A stretch of 64,000 nt of DNA. Source: Arenibacter sp. F20364 (GTDB lineage Bacteria; Bacteroidota; Bacteroidia; Flavobacteriales; Flavobacteriaceae). Under the pieces are notes generated by a model. That model made no database searches. It worked only from the letters and a program-made list of their open reading frames with translations, and had not been told where the DNA came from. Positions 36,108-45,289 of the stretch are shown here, one piece after another. Position 1 is the first letter of the stretch, and each line of letters begins with the position of its first letter. The position numbers were made by a program, and so were the translations under genes. The stretch spans positions 239,209 to 303,208 of the forward strand of contig NZ_JALKBD010000002.1 in assembly GCF_023015905.1 (NCBI RefSeq), read 5' to 3'.

Positions 36108-36314
36108 ATCTTAAATCACTATCACAAAAGTAATGATAACAACAGAGTGGAAACCCTAATTTATGGTTTTATTGGATATTGAGTTAAATCGCCCTATAGG
36201 AAAAGGTATGAAGTCCTATTAACGGTATTCCGATTATTGCCATTTTAAGAAGAAATTGATGTCTATTTGGGGTATGGCGAGAATCGTAAAAAGGAATTAG
36301 GCTACCAAGAGAGG

Positions 36315-36638
36315 CTATTTCACGACCAACTTTCTTGTCATCGTTACCCTGTTTTCGGTAATTTGTAGTACATATACGCCGGGCGACAGCTTGGATATAT
36401 TTAGAAGGGTATTGGTAATACGGTCCTGTAGAACAATGCCACCAAAAACGTCGTAGATAACTACATCCTTTATCCCATTATGCTTTGTGGTAATATGGAC
36501 CACGTCCTGATAGGCCGGATTGGGATATAACTTGAAAGTATTGGCTTGGGCAGTTCTGTCTAACGGCTCTTCAATGAATTCCTGTGCAGAAACGGCCATA
36601 GAAAATACCATGAACAGTAGGGTGTAAAATATTTTCAT
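36315..36638 (-). CDS. Minimal T9SS type A sorting-domain protein
   Basis: The 107-residue protein is a signal peptide (MKIFYTLLFMVFSMAVSAQ), a short linker and a type A sorting domain (FKLYPNPAYQDVVHI ... GVYVLQIT ... RKLVVK). The type IX system exports such proteins to the surface and normally removes this domain. Here there is almost no cargo. It is similar in design to the gene at 36821. Confidence 0.82.
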   Translation of the reverse strand: MKIFYTLLFMVFSMAVSAQEFIEEPLDRTAQANTFKLYPNPAYQDVVHITTKHNGIKDVVIYDVFGGIVLQDRITNTLLNISKLSPGVYVLQITENRVTMTRKLVVK

Positions 36639-36820
36639 AGGTTAGTATTGATTTGGGATCAATACAGTAAACGTAGGAAAATATATAAGGAAGTAATAAT
36701 AAATGTTGTAAAGGAGTGTTTTTTGTATGTGTATCCTTATTTCAAGTATTGCATTAAGGTGATAAGGGTTAAAAATCAGATAATTAGGTAGGTTGTGTAG
36801 CTGTTAAAAGTTGAGAAACA

Positions 36821-37138
36821 CTATTTAATAATCAGCTTTCTCGTGGCTACTTTGTTTTTTTCGTTTACCCTTAGCATATAAACACCGGCATCCAAATCAT
36901 TTACATTTAGTTCCGAACCAATAATGGTAGTTTCCAGTACTTGGGATCCAAAAATATCGAAAATTAAAATCTGTTTCGGAGCGTTCAGGGAAGTACTGAT
37001 ATATACCCTGCCGTTGGTAACCGGATTGGGATATATCTTAAACCCAGGAATATCCCCTCCACCCACATTGCCTTTAGGATCCTGTCCAAAGGAAATCGAG
37101 ATAAAAAGTAAGGCTATAACTAGGTAGAGTTGCTTCAT
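36821..37138 (-). CDS. Minimal T9SS type A sorting-domain protein (second copy)
   Basis: From the ATG at 37138 the protein has 105 residues: signal peptide MKQLYLVIALLFISISFGQ, about 12 linker residues with GNVGGGD, then a type A sorting domain (FKIYPNPVTNGRVYI ... GVYMLRVN ... TRKLIIK). A longer frame upstream has no signal at its start and is rejected. It lies behind the terminator of the TonB receptor gene. Confidence 0.82.
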   Translation of the reverse strand: MKQLYLVIALLFISISFGQDPKGNVGGGDIPGFKIYPNPVTNGRVYISTSLNAPKQILIFDIFGSQVLETTIIGSELNVNDLDAGVYMLRVNEKNKVATRKLIIK

Positions 37139-37235
37139 AGACACTTGACAACAAATAATATACCGTAAATGTAATAATTTTAGATGCAGCACGTTCGTGA
37201 CACCTAAATTAATACGAAAAAATTCGATGAAATGC

Positions 37236-37286
37236 AAAAAGAGGCCAAATTCTATGTTAAAAAACACAGGGCTCGGCCTCTTTTTT
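37236..37286 (-). terminator. Terminator of the TonB-dependent receptor operon
   Basis: Arms AAAAAGAGGCC (37236-37246) and GGCCTCTTTTTT (37275-37286) pair across a 28-base loop. On the minus strand a T run follows the second arm. It lies just beyond the receptor stop and can work in both directions. Confidence 0.75.
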
Positions 37287-37306
37287 ATTAAAATTATTTT
37301 AGTAAG

Positions 37307-40135
37307 CTAGAACTTAATGTTGTAACCTAAAGAGAACGACCTTCCAGGACTTCTTTTGGAAAAAATCTTATTTTCAGCCTTGTAAGACTCGTACTCACTT
37401 TCCACATCATCATCTAAAAGATTACTTATTTTAAAACTTACACTCTGATTTTGATTTTCACCAAAACTTTTTGAGAAATTAAAGTTTAAATTGTTAAAGG
37501 GCATGGTATAAACATCGGGAACAAAACCGTTACCTACTACCTGTAATGTTTTTCCCTGTACATTGTAGTTCAGTCCCATTTGGATCCCGTTTTCAGCTCC
37601 CTCATAATTTAACCCGGTATTGATAAGAAAAGGGGATTGTCCCTGTAATTCCCTGTCCTTGCCCAAGGTTTCGCCATCTCTAAGTCCTAGCGTTCGTAGA
37701 TTACGCTCGCTTTCGCTATAAACTTGGGTAGACTTAATGATAGAAGTGTTTACGTTTAAGCTAAAATTCTGAAGCGGCGCCGCTATGAAGCCTAAATTTT
37801 TTCTTAGTTCAAACTCCAGGCCGATTACGTCCGCATCACCTAGGTTTTGCGGGGTAAAGTTATCTGATGAGGACTCAAAATAGGTGAGTTCAATGGGATC
37901 GGTGAATTTTTTATAAAAGCCGCTCAATGCAATCATCTCAGCACTTTCACCAAACCATTCTACCCTAAAATCGAAGTTGTTGATATAAGTTGGGTCCAAT
38001 TCGATATTCCCAATAAATGTGTTGTTGGATAGTGGATCGAAAATTTTGGCAATAGAGGCTTCTTTAAAGGATGGTCTTGCGGTAGTTCTAGAATAGGACC
38101 CTCTTAGGTTAACGTCTTCGGTAAGTTCATAAATTAAGTTGGCCGTAGGAAAAAGATCAAACTTATCTATAATGGTTTCATTATCATAAATAACCTTTTC
38201 TGGGTCATTAATATCCTTGTTGTCTTCCCCGGTATATCTAGATTCAAATTTTTCTACCCTTAAACCGATAATAGTTCGCAATTTTTGTCCAAGTTTAAAC
38301 TCATTGGATGCGTAACCTGCAATATTTTGTTGTACAGCTTCATAAGTATTGGCTGGTTCTGCTACAGAGATGTCTGGATCAATATATGAACCAGAATTGT
38401 TGTTAACGGTCCAAAGATTTTCATCCAATAAGATGTTGTCTGCAACACCGTTGAATTTAGTGGTTGATCCATTGTTCTCTATCTCGTAGTTCAATATCCC
38501 AAAATCCCTTGTTTTGTATGAACTATAAGCACCAAATTTTAATTTGGCATCTTTCTCCAAAAAGTCATATTTTTTAGTAAAATCTAACTTGGCAACTGCA
38601 TTGATCTCTTCCAAATCCCTCCAGATTCTTTTTGGCTGGCTATTTTGTGGTATAGAGTACACGTCATCTTCAACCCTGAAAGACGTTGTTCTTATGTCCT
38701 TATCCTGAATCTTGGACATGGTAGGGGAAAGTGCCCATTCTGTTGTCCATGAAGCATCCTCGTTGGTATGTGTACCAGATAGCAATGCATTGGTTATGGA
38801 TCGCTGGGTATATTCCAAGTTATCTTTTGAGAAATTAATAAAATCGGTGAAATTCAGAGTCTGGCTAAAATAACCTGCAGTAGACTCTCCGTTTTGAAGA
38901 TGCAGAAGATTAAGTTTGTATTTGGATTTGGAAGTTTTAAAAGAGGTGCCCAAGAGACCACTTACCAATACATTATTCCTGCCTATATCGCCAGTTTGTG
39001 TCCTATCCGTTTCCAATTCAAACTCGGAGGTGTCGGCATTTCTTCTGTAGAAATTGTTTTGTGCCCCTTCGTAAAAGGTAGTAGTGTTTTTATAGGACAC
39101 AGAGGCCAAAAAGCCCAACCTGTTCTCTCCTTCGCCCACGTTGTATTGATTGCCTGTGGTGAAACCAAAACTGTAGTCCATTGCACTATTTGCTTTCATT
39201 GCAGAAAGTACGGGATTAAATTTTTTGGTTATGGCCGTTAATAATGGGTTGTATTCAAAAGTACTTGGAATATCCTGATTCCGGTTAATGGGAACAGCGC
39301 GGTTTCCGTTGTCAAATCCTAAGAAATCTGTGGAACTTCCTTTATAATCCAAATAGTTTTCATTAAAGTGCATGTCTGGATTATAACTGCCACTAAGCGA
39401 AATGCTATGTTCTTTTTTGGTGGGGTAGTCCTTGGTTACGATATCTACGATACCACCGGTAAAGTCAGCAGGTAAGTCTGCAGAAGCTGACTTAAGGACT
39501 AAGATATTGTCTATGATATTGGTAGGAAATATGTCTAACTGAATGGTGTTTCTGTCCGGATCCAATCCTGGAATATCCACGCCGTTCAAAATAGATTTGG
39601 TATAACGATCGCCAAGGCCCCGTACATATACATATTTACCTCCCTGTACCGAAACTCCCGGTACAGATTTAATGGCGCTGGCCACATCGCTGGAACCTGT
39701 TTTTTTGAAGGCTTCAGCGGATAGTCCGTCCAATAGGTTTACCGCCTTTTTTTGGATTCCCAAAACGGCAGTTTCGGTATTTTTTTTAACGCTGACGGAC
39801 ACCACTACTTCATCCAGGCCTTCGGCCAAGGTTTCCATAGTAACATTTACGTTGGTCACCTCATTGGCCTTAACCACCACATCGGTGATCTCCACGGTTT
39901 TATAACCAAGGAATGAAAAGGAAAGGGTGTGAGTACCTTCTTCAAGGGTAAGGGTGTAATTACCATCAAAATCGGAGGTTGTACCAATGGTAGTACCTTT
40001 GACCAGAATGTTAGCAAATGGTACTGGATCTTGAAAATCCGCATCTATCAATGTTCCAGCTACCTCGCCGCTTTGTGAAAAAATGAATTGAAAAATGAAA
40101 AAAGTAAAAGTTGAAAGTCTAAGTGAATATTTCAT
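37307..40135 (-). CDS. TonB-dependent receptor with CarboxypepD regulatory domain
   Basis: The 942-residue outer-membrane protein has a signal peptide (ending near QFIFSQS), a CarboxypepD_reg-like domain (about 22-110, GTLIDADFQDPVPFANILVKG), a plug (VASAIKSVPGVSVQGGKYVYVRGLGDRY) and a barrel ending in a C-terminal aromatic (YNIKF). It would import a ligand using TonB energy. No SusD partner is present; instead a beta-helix lipoprotein gene lies directly upstream, and a PhoB/PhoR-like pair beyond that. The substrate is unknown. Confidence 0.9.
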   Translation of the reverse strand: MKYSLRLSTFTFFIFQFIFSQSGEVAGTLIDADFQDPVPFANILVKGTTIGTTSDFDGNYTLTLEEGTHTLSFSFLGYKTVEITDVVVKANEVTNVNVTMETLAEGLDEVVVSVSVKKNTETAVLGIQKKAVNLLDGLSAEAFKKTGSSDVASAIKSVPGVSVQGGKYVYVRGLGDRYTKSILNGVDIPGLDPDRNTIQLDIFPTNIIDNILVLKSASADLPADFTGGIVDIVTKDYPTKKEHSISLSGSYNPDMHFNENYLDYKGSSTDFLGFDNGNRAVPINRNQDIPSTFEYNPLLTAITKKFNPVLSAMKANSAMDYSFGFTTGNQYNVGEGENRLGFLASVSYKNTTTFYEGAQNNFYRRNADTSEFELETDRTQTGDIGRNNVLVSGLLGTSFKTSKSKYKLNLLHLQNGESTAGYFSQTLNFTDFINFSKDNLEYTQRSITNALLSGTHTNEDASWTTEWALSPTMSKIQDKDIRTTSFRVEDDVYSIPQNSQPKRIWRDLEEINAVAKLDFTKKYDFLEKDAKLKFGAYSSYKTRDFGILNYEIENNGSTTKFNGVADNILLDENLWTVNNNSGSYIDPDISVAEPANTYEAVQQNIAGYASNEFKLGQKLRTIIGLRVEKFESRYTGEDNKDINDPEKVIYDNETIIDKFDLFPTANLIYELTEDVNLRGSYSRTTARPSFKEASIAKIFDPLSNNTFIGNIELDPTYINNFDFRVEWFGESAEMIALSGFYKKFTDPIELTYFESSSDNFTPQNLGDADVIGLEFELRKNLGFIAAPLQNFSLNVNTSIIKSTQVYSESERNLRTLGLRDGETLGKDRELQGQSPFLINTGLNYEGAENGIQMGLNYNVQGKTLQVVGNGFVPDVYTMPFNNLNFNFSKSFGENQNQSVSFKISNLLDDDVESEYESYKAENKIFSKRSPGRSFSLGYNIKF

Positions 40136-40235
40136 AAGTAAATGATAATTAAATCGTAATAAACCAAATGCCCGCCTTTGGGTATGGGCGAGCAGTTGGT
40201 CGTTATATTATAGGGATATGTTGTTTCTAATATTA

Positions 40236-41654
40236 TTAGAAACTCAAACCTGTTTTAGCAAATGCATAGGTCCAAGAAAATACAGTAAGGTCGGCGCCTA
40301 CTGTCTCGGCCCCAGCGGTAACTTCGGTAGTCCAATCAGCAGCTCTTTCTGTAAATGTTGGATCTAAGATGATTTTTGATTCCAATTCAACATCGTTTTC
40401 ATCTTTTGCTACTTTTTCAGAGAAAATACTGTTGTCGAAACCTACCACTTCCCAAGCTTCAAAGATGACTTCACCATCCAAGTAATTCTGAGCCACATCA
40501 TTGGCATCCAATTCTACATCTTTTCCAGACTGGAATCCAATGGCAAAGATGTTCTTGGTAGTACCCATGGCGTTACTTCTGTAATCAGCGTACTCACCGT
40601 CAGCAGCTGTTGAGCTTCCAACAATGGTGGTATTTTGTAAGAGGAAAGAACCATTTAGAGACCCTTCTGGACCATCAATTTCGAAGGCATGGTCAGAAGC
40701 TTCTCCTGCAACTACTAGCGAATTGTCTATGGTACCCGAATATGCTTGGTCTATGTCCAAACCATCATCCCCTTGTGCCCACACTAGTAGGTTACTTGCG
40801 TCAACAGTTCCGCCAAAGAATTCGATACCATCATCAACGTTACCTACAACCTCTATGTGGTTGATTTTAGTACCTCTACCAACAGAACCTAAAGTTAGAC
40901 CGTTGATCTCGTTTCCTTCTCCTATCAAAGCGCCACCGTGACGGATAGAGATGTATTCCAATTCCCCAGAATTGTCATCGTCGTTTAATGCGCCACCGGG
41001 ACCGTAAAGTCCAAAAGTATCATCGGCAGGAATACCTTCTATTTGTATTTCGGTAACATCGTTTTTAAAAGAACCGGAAGCTCTTCCCAAAACAATTAAT
41101 CCTCCCCATTTTCCTCTAGCGGTTTCGTCCAAATTGGTTCCAGCTGTCTGTCCCACACCTATGTTGTCTTCCTCGGCGGTGAAGATAATTGGCTTTTCGG
41201 CAGTACCTACGGCCATAATCTTAGATCCTCTTTGAACAATAAGTGCAGAAGCTAATGATCCTGAACCTGGCTTACCCTTAATGATCGTACCTGGATCAAT
41301 GGTCAAGGTTTTTCCTACCCCAACAACTACTTTACCAGCCAATACATATATGTTATCTGCAGTCCATCTAGTATCTACACTTATCTCTCCAGATACAGTA
41401 ATTATTTCTGCGCAAGAACCTCCTACATCTACGCCAGTTTCGTCCCCATTTTGGATCCCGTCCTCACAAGTTGCCGTAGCTACGGTACATGGCTGACAGT
41501 TAGGTCCACCACAATCTACTCCGGTCTCGCCTTGGTTTTGAATGCCATCATTACAAGTAGCCACTACATCAGCTATTGGTGGTTCGTCATCATTACTACA
41601 TGATGTAAAGGTTAAGGCACAAATGGCCAGTGCGGATAATAAAAGTTTTTTCAT
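40236..41654 (-). CDS. Beta-helix lipoprotein with Cys-rich N-terminal repeats
   Basis: From the ATG at 41654 there are 472 residues; an upstream GTG at 41693 gives no better signal. It has a lipoprotein signal (CALTFTSC, Cys19). Two copies follow of a DGIQN-x-ETGVD motif: the first keeps CNDGIQNQGETGVDCGG, the second has lost a cysteine (GVDVGG). The rest is rich in short strands and Asn/Gly turns, fitting a right-handed beta-helix (for example GTIIKGKPGSGSLASALIVQ). The gene precedes the TonB receptor by 100 bp. It could bind ligand for the receptor or anchor a surface matrix; both are inference. Confidence 0.72.
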   Translation of the reverse strand: MKKLLLSALAICALTFTSCSNDDEPPIADVVATCNDGIQNQGETGVDCGGPNCQPCTVATATCEDGIQNGDETGVDVGGSCAEIITVSGEISVDTRWTADNIYVLAGKVVVGVGKTLTIDPGTIIKGKPGSGSLASALIVQRGSKIMAVGTAEKPIIFTAEEDNIGVGQTAGTNLDETARGKWGGLIVLGRASGSFKNDVTEIQIEGIPADDTFGLYGPGGALNDDDNSGELEYISIRHGGALIGEGNEINGLTLGSVGRGTKINHIEVVGNVDDGIEFFGGTVDASNLLVWAQGDDGLDIDQAYSGTIDNSLVVAGEASDHAFEIDGPEGSLNGSFLLQNTTIVGSSTAADGEYADYRSNAMGTTKNIFAIGFQSGKDVELDANDVAQNYLDGEVIFEAWEVVGFDNSIFSEKVAKDENDVELESKIILDPTFTERAADWTTEVTAGAETVGADLTVFSWTYAFAKTGLSF

Positions 41655-41770
41655 TTCAATTGAATTTTTCGGTTTCATTTTTCTTGAGTTCACTTGTTTT
41701 ATTTAAACATGGCAAATAAATAACCTAACTGTAAAAGTCTTGTTACCCTCATATTAATAGTTTATTGTCT

Positions 41771-41809
41771 TAATGTTATGTGAATGTTACTATATTAAAT
41801 CCATGTTAA
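41771..41809. promoter_or_regulatory. Pho-box-like direct repeats
   Basis: On the minus strand the hexamers TTAACA and TTAATA are 11 bp apart, and GTAACA and ATAACA are 11 bp apart. An 11-bp period of TTAACA-like hexamers is the form of PhoP/PhoB operators. The site is about 117 bp before the beta-helix gene and directly before the -33 region of the PhoB-like gene, so it could control both. Confidence 0.45.
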
Positions 41810-41835
41810 GAGGTTTCGTGTAATAGTATTATCTT

Positions 41836-41843
41836 TACTTTTG
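41836..41843 (+). promoter_or_regulatory. Putative -7 element of the response-regulator gene
   Basis: TACTTTTG matches TAnnTTTG; TTTCG at 41814 is a candidate -33, at 17 bp spacing. The 11-bp repeats lie just upstream, suggesting autoregulation. Confidence 0.5.
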
Positions 41844-41980
41844 GCGCGGATAACCAATAAATATTAAGGCTAAACGGGAGTGTTTTAAAGAATCATAATA
41901 TTAGGATGTGATAAATTACTGTAACCGTCTTCAAGGAACATAAGTTGAAGAGGACCGTTTAAAGACAAAAAAACTAAGGC

Positions 41981-42667
41981 ATGAAAAAAAAGGACATTAA
42001 GATACTTTTGGTAGATGATGAACCGGATATCCTGGAGATTGTAGGTTATAATTTATCCTCCGAGGGGTACGACGTTTTTACCGCAAAAAATGGTTTGGAA
42101 GGGGTAGCAAAGGCAAAAAAGAAAAAGCCCCACTTAATAATTTTGGATGTAATGATGCCGGAAATGGACGGTATTGAGGCCTGTGAGATTATCCGTAGAA
42201 CTGAAGGTTTGGAAAACACCTTAATTACTTTTCTAACCGCCAGGGGTGAGGATTATTCGCAGATGGCAGGTTTTGATGCAGGGGCGGACGATTATATTAC
42301 AAAGCCTATTAAGCCTAAGGTCTTGGTGAGCAAAGTTAAAGCGCTTCTTAGAAGGCTCAAGAATGAGGAGCAGGAGGTAGATGACATCTTTAAGGTTGGG
42401 GAGATAATTATAAATAGGGAAGAATATAAAATTATCAATCATGGAGAGGAAATTATCCTTCCCAGAAAGGAGTTTGAACTTTTGGCACTATTAACCTCCA
42501 AGCCAAATAAAGTCTTTAAGAGGGAGGTTATCCTAGATAAGGTTTGGGGCAATGAAGTGGTTGTAGGAGGTAGGACCATTGATGTCCATATTAGGAAACT
42601 TCGCGAAAAAATTGGTGACGATCATTTTAAAACGGTAAAGGGAGTAGGGTATAAGTTTGTTCTTTAA
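41981..42667 (+). CDS. PhoB-like response regulator
   Basis: The 228-residue OmpR/PhoB-class regulator has acidic residues Asp12-Asp13, the phosphoacceptor Asp56 (IILDVMMPEMDG) and Lys108 (TKPIKP). A C-terminal winged helix follows (VILDKVWGNEVVVGGRTIDVHIRKL). It pairs with the kinase gene that overlaps its stop by one base. Phosphate control is inferred from similarity and the upstream repeats. Confidence 0.9.
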   Translation: MKKKDIKILLVDDEPDILEIVGYNLSSEGYDVFTAKNGLEGVAKAKKKKPHLIILDVMMPEMDGIEACEIIRRTEGLENTLITFLTARGEDYSQMAGFDAGADDYITKPIKPKVLVSKVKALLRRLKNEEQEVDDIFKVGEIIINREEYKIINHGEEIILPRKEFELLALLTSKPNKVFKREVILDKVWGNEVVVGGRTIDVHIRKLREKIGDDHFKTVKGVGYKFVL

Positions 42668-43713
42668 TGGTAACTAGGATTCAAAAATCGTATAGATTTG
42701 CCATACGTACCACAATTGTAATTTCAATTCTCTTTACTGCGGTTTTAGGCATATATTTATGGAACAGAGGTGCCATGGACTGGTCACTCCTTGCCTTTGT
42801 GGCCGTAATTTCACCTTTTATTTCGTTTGTAGTAATTCAGCTGCGGGTAGAAAAATTTATCTACCGCAACATAGAGCGCATTTATAAAGATGTTTCCCTG
42901 CTGGAGTCTACCTCTTTGGCTCCCAAGACCATTACTACTGACATGAGGACCCTTACAGATGAAATAGAAAAGTTTGCCGAGGACAAAAAGATCGAAATTG
43001 ATACCCTAAAAATCAGGGAGGAATATCGAAAGGATTTTTTGGGTAACGTTTCCCATGAGTTAAAAACACCATTGTTTACGGTCCAAGGTTATATTTTAAC
43101 CCTCTTGGACGGTGCCATGGACGATAAGGGTTTGAGAAAAAAGTATCTTCAACGGGCCAACAAGGGTGTGGAGCGACTTATTTACATTGTAAAGGATTTG
43201 GACCTAATAACCAAATTGGAAGTTGGGGACCTAAATTTAGAGATACAGGATTTTGACATTTTGGAACTGGTCCGGAATGTTTTTGATCTTTTGGAAATGA
43301 AGGCGGCCAAGAAAAATATTACCCTAACTTTTGATATGGACTATACAGATCCTATCTATGTCAAGGCGGACAAGGAAAAAATTCAGCAGGTGGTTACCAA
43401 TTTAGTGGTCAACTCCATTAAATATGGACAACAGAACGGAACAACTGAGGTCAGCGTTGAAAATTTAATTAAAAACAAGGTTATTATCCGGGTGACCGAC
43501 AATGGGGAGGGAATTTCCAAACAAAACCTTGCCAGAATTTTCGAAAGATTTTTTAGGGTCGATAAAAGCGGGAGTAGGGCTGAAGGAGGATCTGGCTTGG
43601 GATTGGCAATCGTAAAACATATTATCGAGGCCCACAATGAAAAGATCTATGTGGAAAGTGTACTCGATATTGGGTCGGAATTTTCCTTTACTTTGGAGAA
43701 GGCAAGCGAATAA
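42667..43713 (+). CDS. PhoR-like sensor histidine kinase
   Basis: The 348-residue kinase has two N-terminal membrane helices with a very short outer loop, a dimerisation domain with phospho-His130 (GNVSHELKTPLFTV), and the ATPase domain (VVNSIKYG, VTDNGEGI, GGSGLGLAIV). The tiny periplasmic part means it is unlikely to bind a large ligand outside; PhoR-type kinases sense through the transporter. No PAS domain is evident. Confidence 0.9.
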   Translation: MVTRIQKSYRFAIRTTIVISILFTAVLGIYLWNRGAMDWSLLAFVAVISPFISFVVIQLRVEKFIYRNIERIYKDVSLLESTSLAPKTITTDMRTLTDEIEKFAEDKKIEIDTLKIREEYRKDFLGNVSHELKTPLFTVQGYILTLLDGAMDDKGLRKKYLQRANKGVERLIYIVKDLDLITKLEVGDLNLEIQDFDILELVRNVFDLLEMKAAKKNITLTFDMDYTDPIYVKADKEKIQQVVTNLVVNSIKYGQQNGTTEVSVENLIKNKVIIRVTDNGEGISKQNLARIFERFFRVDKSGSRAEGGSGLGLAIVKHIIEAHNEKIYVESVLDIGSEFSFTLEKASE

Positions 43714-43933
43714 ATCTTTACTCTAAATTCTATTTATTTTTTTACCATAGACTGTGGCTGTAGTTTTATGTACTAGCCAAGGACAATTGTACTTTATAGC
43801 TAAAATTGTAGCTTGAACTTTTTTTAGGTGTTCTCCAACAAAGCTTTCCATTAGCTTGAACAATTCTAAATAAGAACCGAACAATTAAGTTATTATCTTT
43901 AGATACGACCTAGTACATATCAACCAAAATCCT

Positions 43934-45280
43934 ATGGAACACATTGTAATTATTGGTAATGGAATCTCCGGAATTACGGCAGCGCGCCATATTCGAAAAC
44001 TGTCCGACAAAAAAATCACCATTATTTCTCCAGAAAGTGATTATTTTTTCTCTAGGACGGCGCTGATGTACGTATACATGGGTCATATGAAGTTTGAGCA
44101 TACCCAGCCTTACGAAAATTGGTTCTGGAAAAAAAATAGGTTGAATTTGGTCAATGCTTATGTAACAAAGGTAGATACGGCCAATAAAACGCTAAAGTTA
44201 AAAAGTTCCGAGGATATTAAATACGATAAACTTATCATCGCCTCAGGCTCCAAATCCAATAAATTTGGGTGGCCCGGACAGGATTTGAAAGGGGTGCAGG
44301 GATTGTATTCCAAACAGGATCTGGAATTGTTGGAGGCCAATGCGCCAAACAATGAAGTCTGTAAAAGGGCAGTAATCGTTGGGGGTGGATTAATTGGGAT
44401 CGAATTGGCGGAAATGCTTAGGAGTAGGGATATCCCAGTGACATTTTTAGTGCGTGAAAGCAGTTTTTGGAACGGGGTGTTGCCCGAAGGCGAATCCCAA
44501 ATGATCAATGAACACATTCTTGAACACCATATAGATCTCAAATTGAACACTAATCTCAAAGAAATTATTTCGGATGAAAATGGTTGGGCAAAGGCAGTAG
44601 TTACCGATAAAGGGGAGACGATTCAGTGTACGGTGGTAGGGTTGACCGCAGGGGTTACTCCTAATATTGAATTCCTTAAAGGCTCTGGAATAGAGCTGGG
44701 CAAAGGGGTAAAGGTCAATACCTTTTTGGAAACCAATATAGCTGATGTCTATGCTATTGGGGATTGTGCCGAACAACATAAGGCTATTGGCAACCGCCGA
44801 CCGGTGGAGGCCGTTTGGTATACTGGAAGAATGATGGGCGAAGTCTTGGCACAGACCATTTGTGGCAACAAAAGGGCTTATAAACCGGGGCATTGGTTTA
44901 ATTCAGCAAAATTTTTGGACATAGAATACCAAACTTATGGTTGGGTATTTAGCGGAAAATCCAAAAATGACCAAGAACAACATTTTCATTGGCGCCACCC
45001 CGTGGAAAAAATTTGTGTTACGATCGCCTTCCACAAAGAGACAAAGCAGTTTTTGGGCATCAATACTTTTGGAATTCGGATGCGCCATGAAATTTTGGAT
45101 CGATGGCTTACAGAAAAAAGAAACATAGATTATGTGATGGAATATTTGAAGGATGCCAATTTTGACCCCGAATTCTATGCCCAATACGAGGAAGACATCG
45201 TTTCCCTTTACAATTCACTTTACGGTGCCAATATTACACCCAGGAAGAAAAGTTGGAAACGAATTTTTAGTAATACATAA
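43934..45280 (+). CDS. NAD(P)/FAD-dependent pyridine nucleotide oxidoreductase
   Basis: The 448-residue flavoprotein has the FAD fold HIVIIGNGISGITAARHIR, the NAD fold AVIVGGGLIGIELAEML and the closing VYAIGDCAEQ. It resembles rubredoxin or ferredoxin reductase and the reductase part of NirB. It lies 9 bp before a membrane polyferredoxin gene, so the two may form an electron-transfer pair. Confidence 0.85.
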   Translation: MEHIVIIGNGISGITAARHIRKLSDKKITIISPESDYFFSRTALMYVYMGHMKFEHTQPYENWFWKKNRLNLVNAYVTKVDTANKTLKLKSSEDIKYDKLIIASGSKSNKFGWPGQDLKGVQGLYSKQDLELLEANAPNNEVCKRAVIVGGGLIGIELAEMLRSRDIPVTFLVRESSFWNGVLPEGESQMINEHILEHHIDLKLNTNLKEIISDENGWAKAVVTDKGETIQCTVVGLTAGVTPNIEFLKGSGIELGKGVKVNTFLETNIADVYAIGDCAEQHKAIGNRRPVEAVWYTGRMMGEVLAQTICGNKRAYKPGHWFNSAKFLDIEYQTYGWVFSGKSKNDQEQHFHWRHPVEKICVTIAFHKETKQFLGINTFGIRMRHEILDRWLTEKRNIDYVMEYLKDANFDPEFYAQYEEDIVSLYNSLYGANITPRKKSWKRIFSNT

Positions 45281-45289
45281 GATTTCAAG

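Larger units (their letters stand above)
41655..41980. other. Shared regulatory region of the beta-helix gene and the response regulator
   Basis: This 326-bp divergent region has no gene. It holds the Pho-box-like repeats at 41771-41809 and the response-regulator promoter at 41836-41843, listed separately. The 138 bp leader of the regulator shows no clear hairpin. Confidence 0.6.

Noticed and set aside
37139..37267. N-terminal extension of the second minimal T9SS protein
   Set aside because: The extension lacks a signal peptide and the ATG at 37138 gives a perfect one; the region overlaps the terminator.
43714..43933. Possible riboswitch before the flavoprotein gene
   Set aside because: No conserved core or paired helices recognised; only AT-rich sequence.
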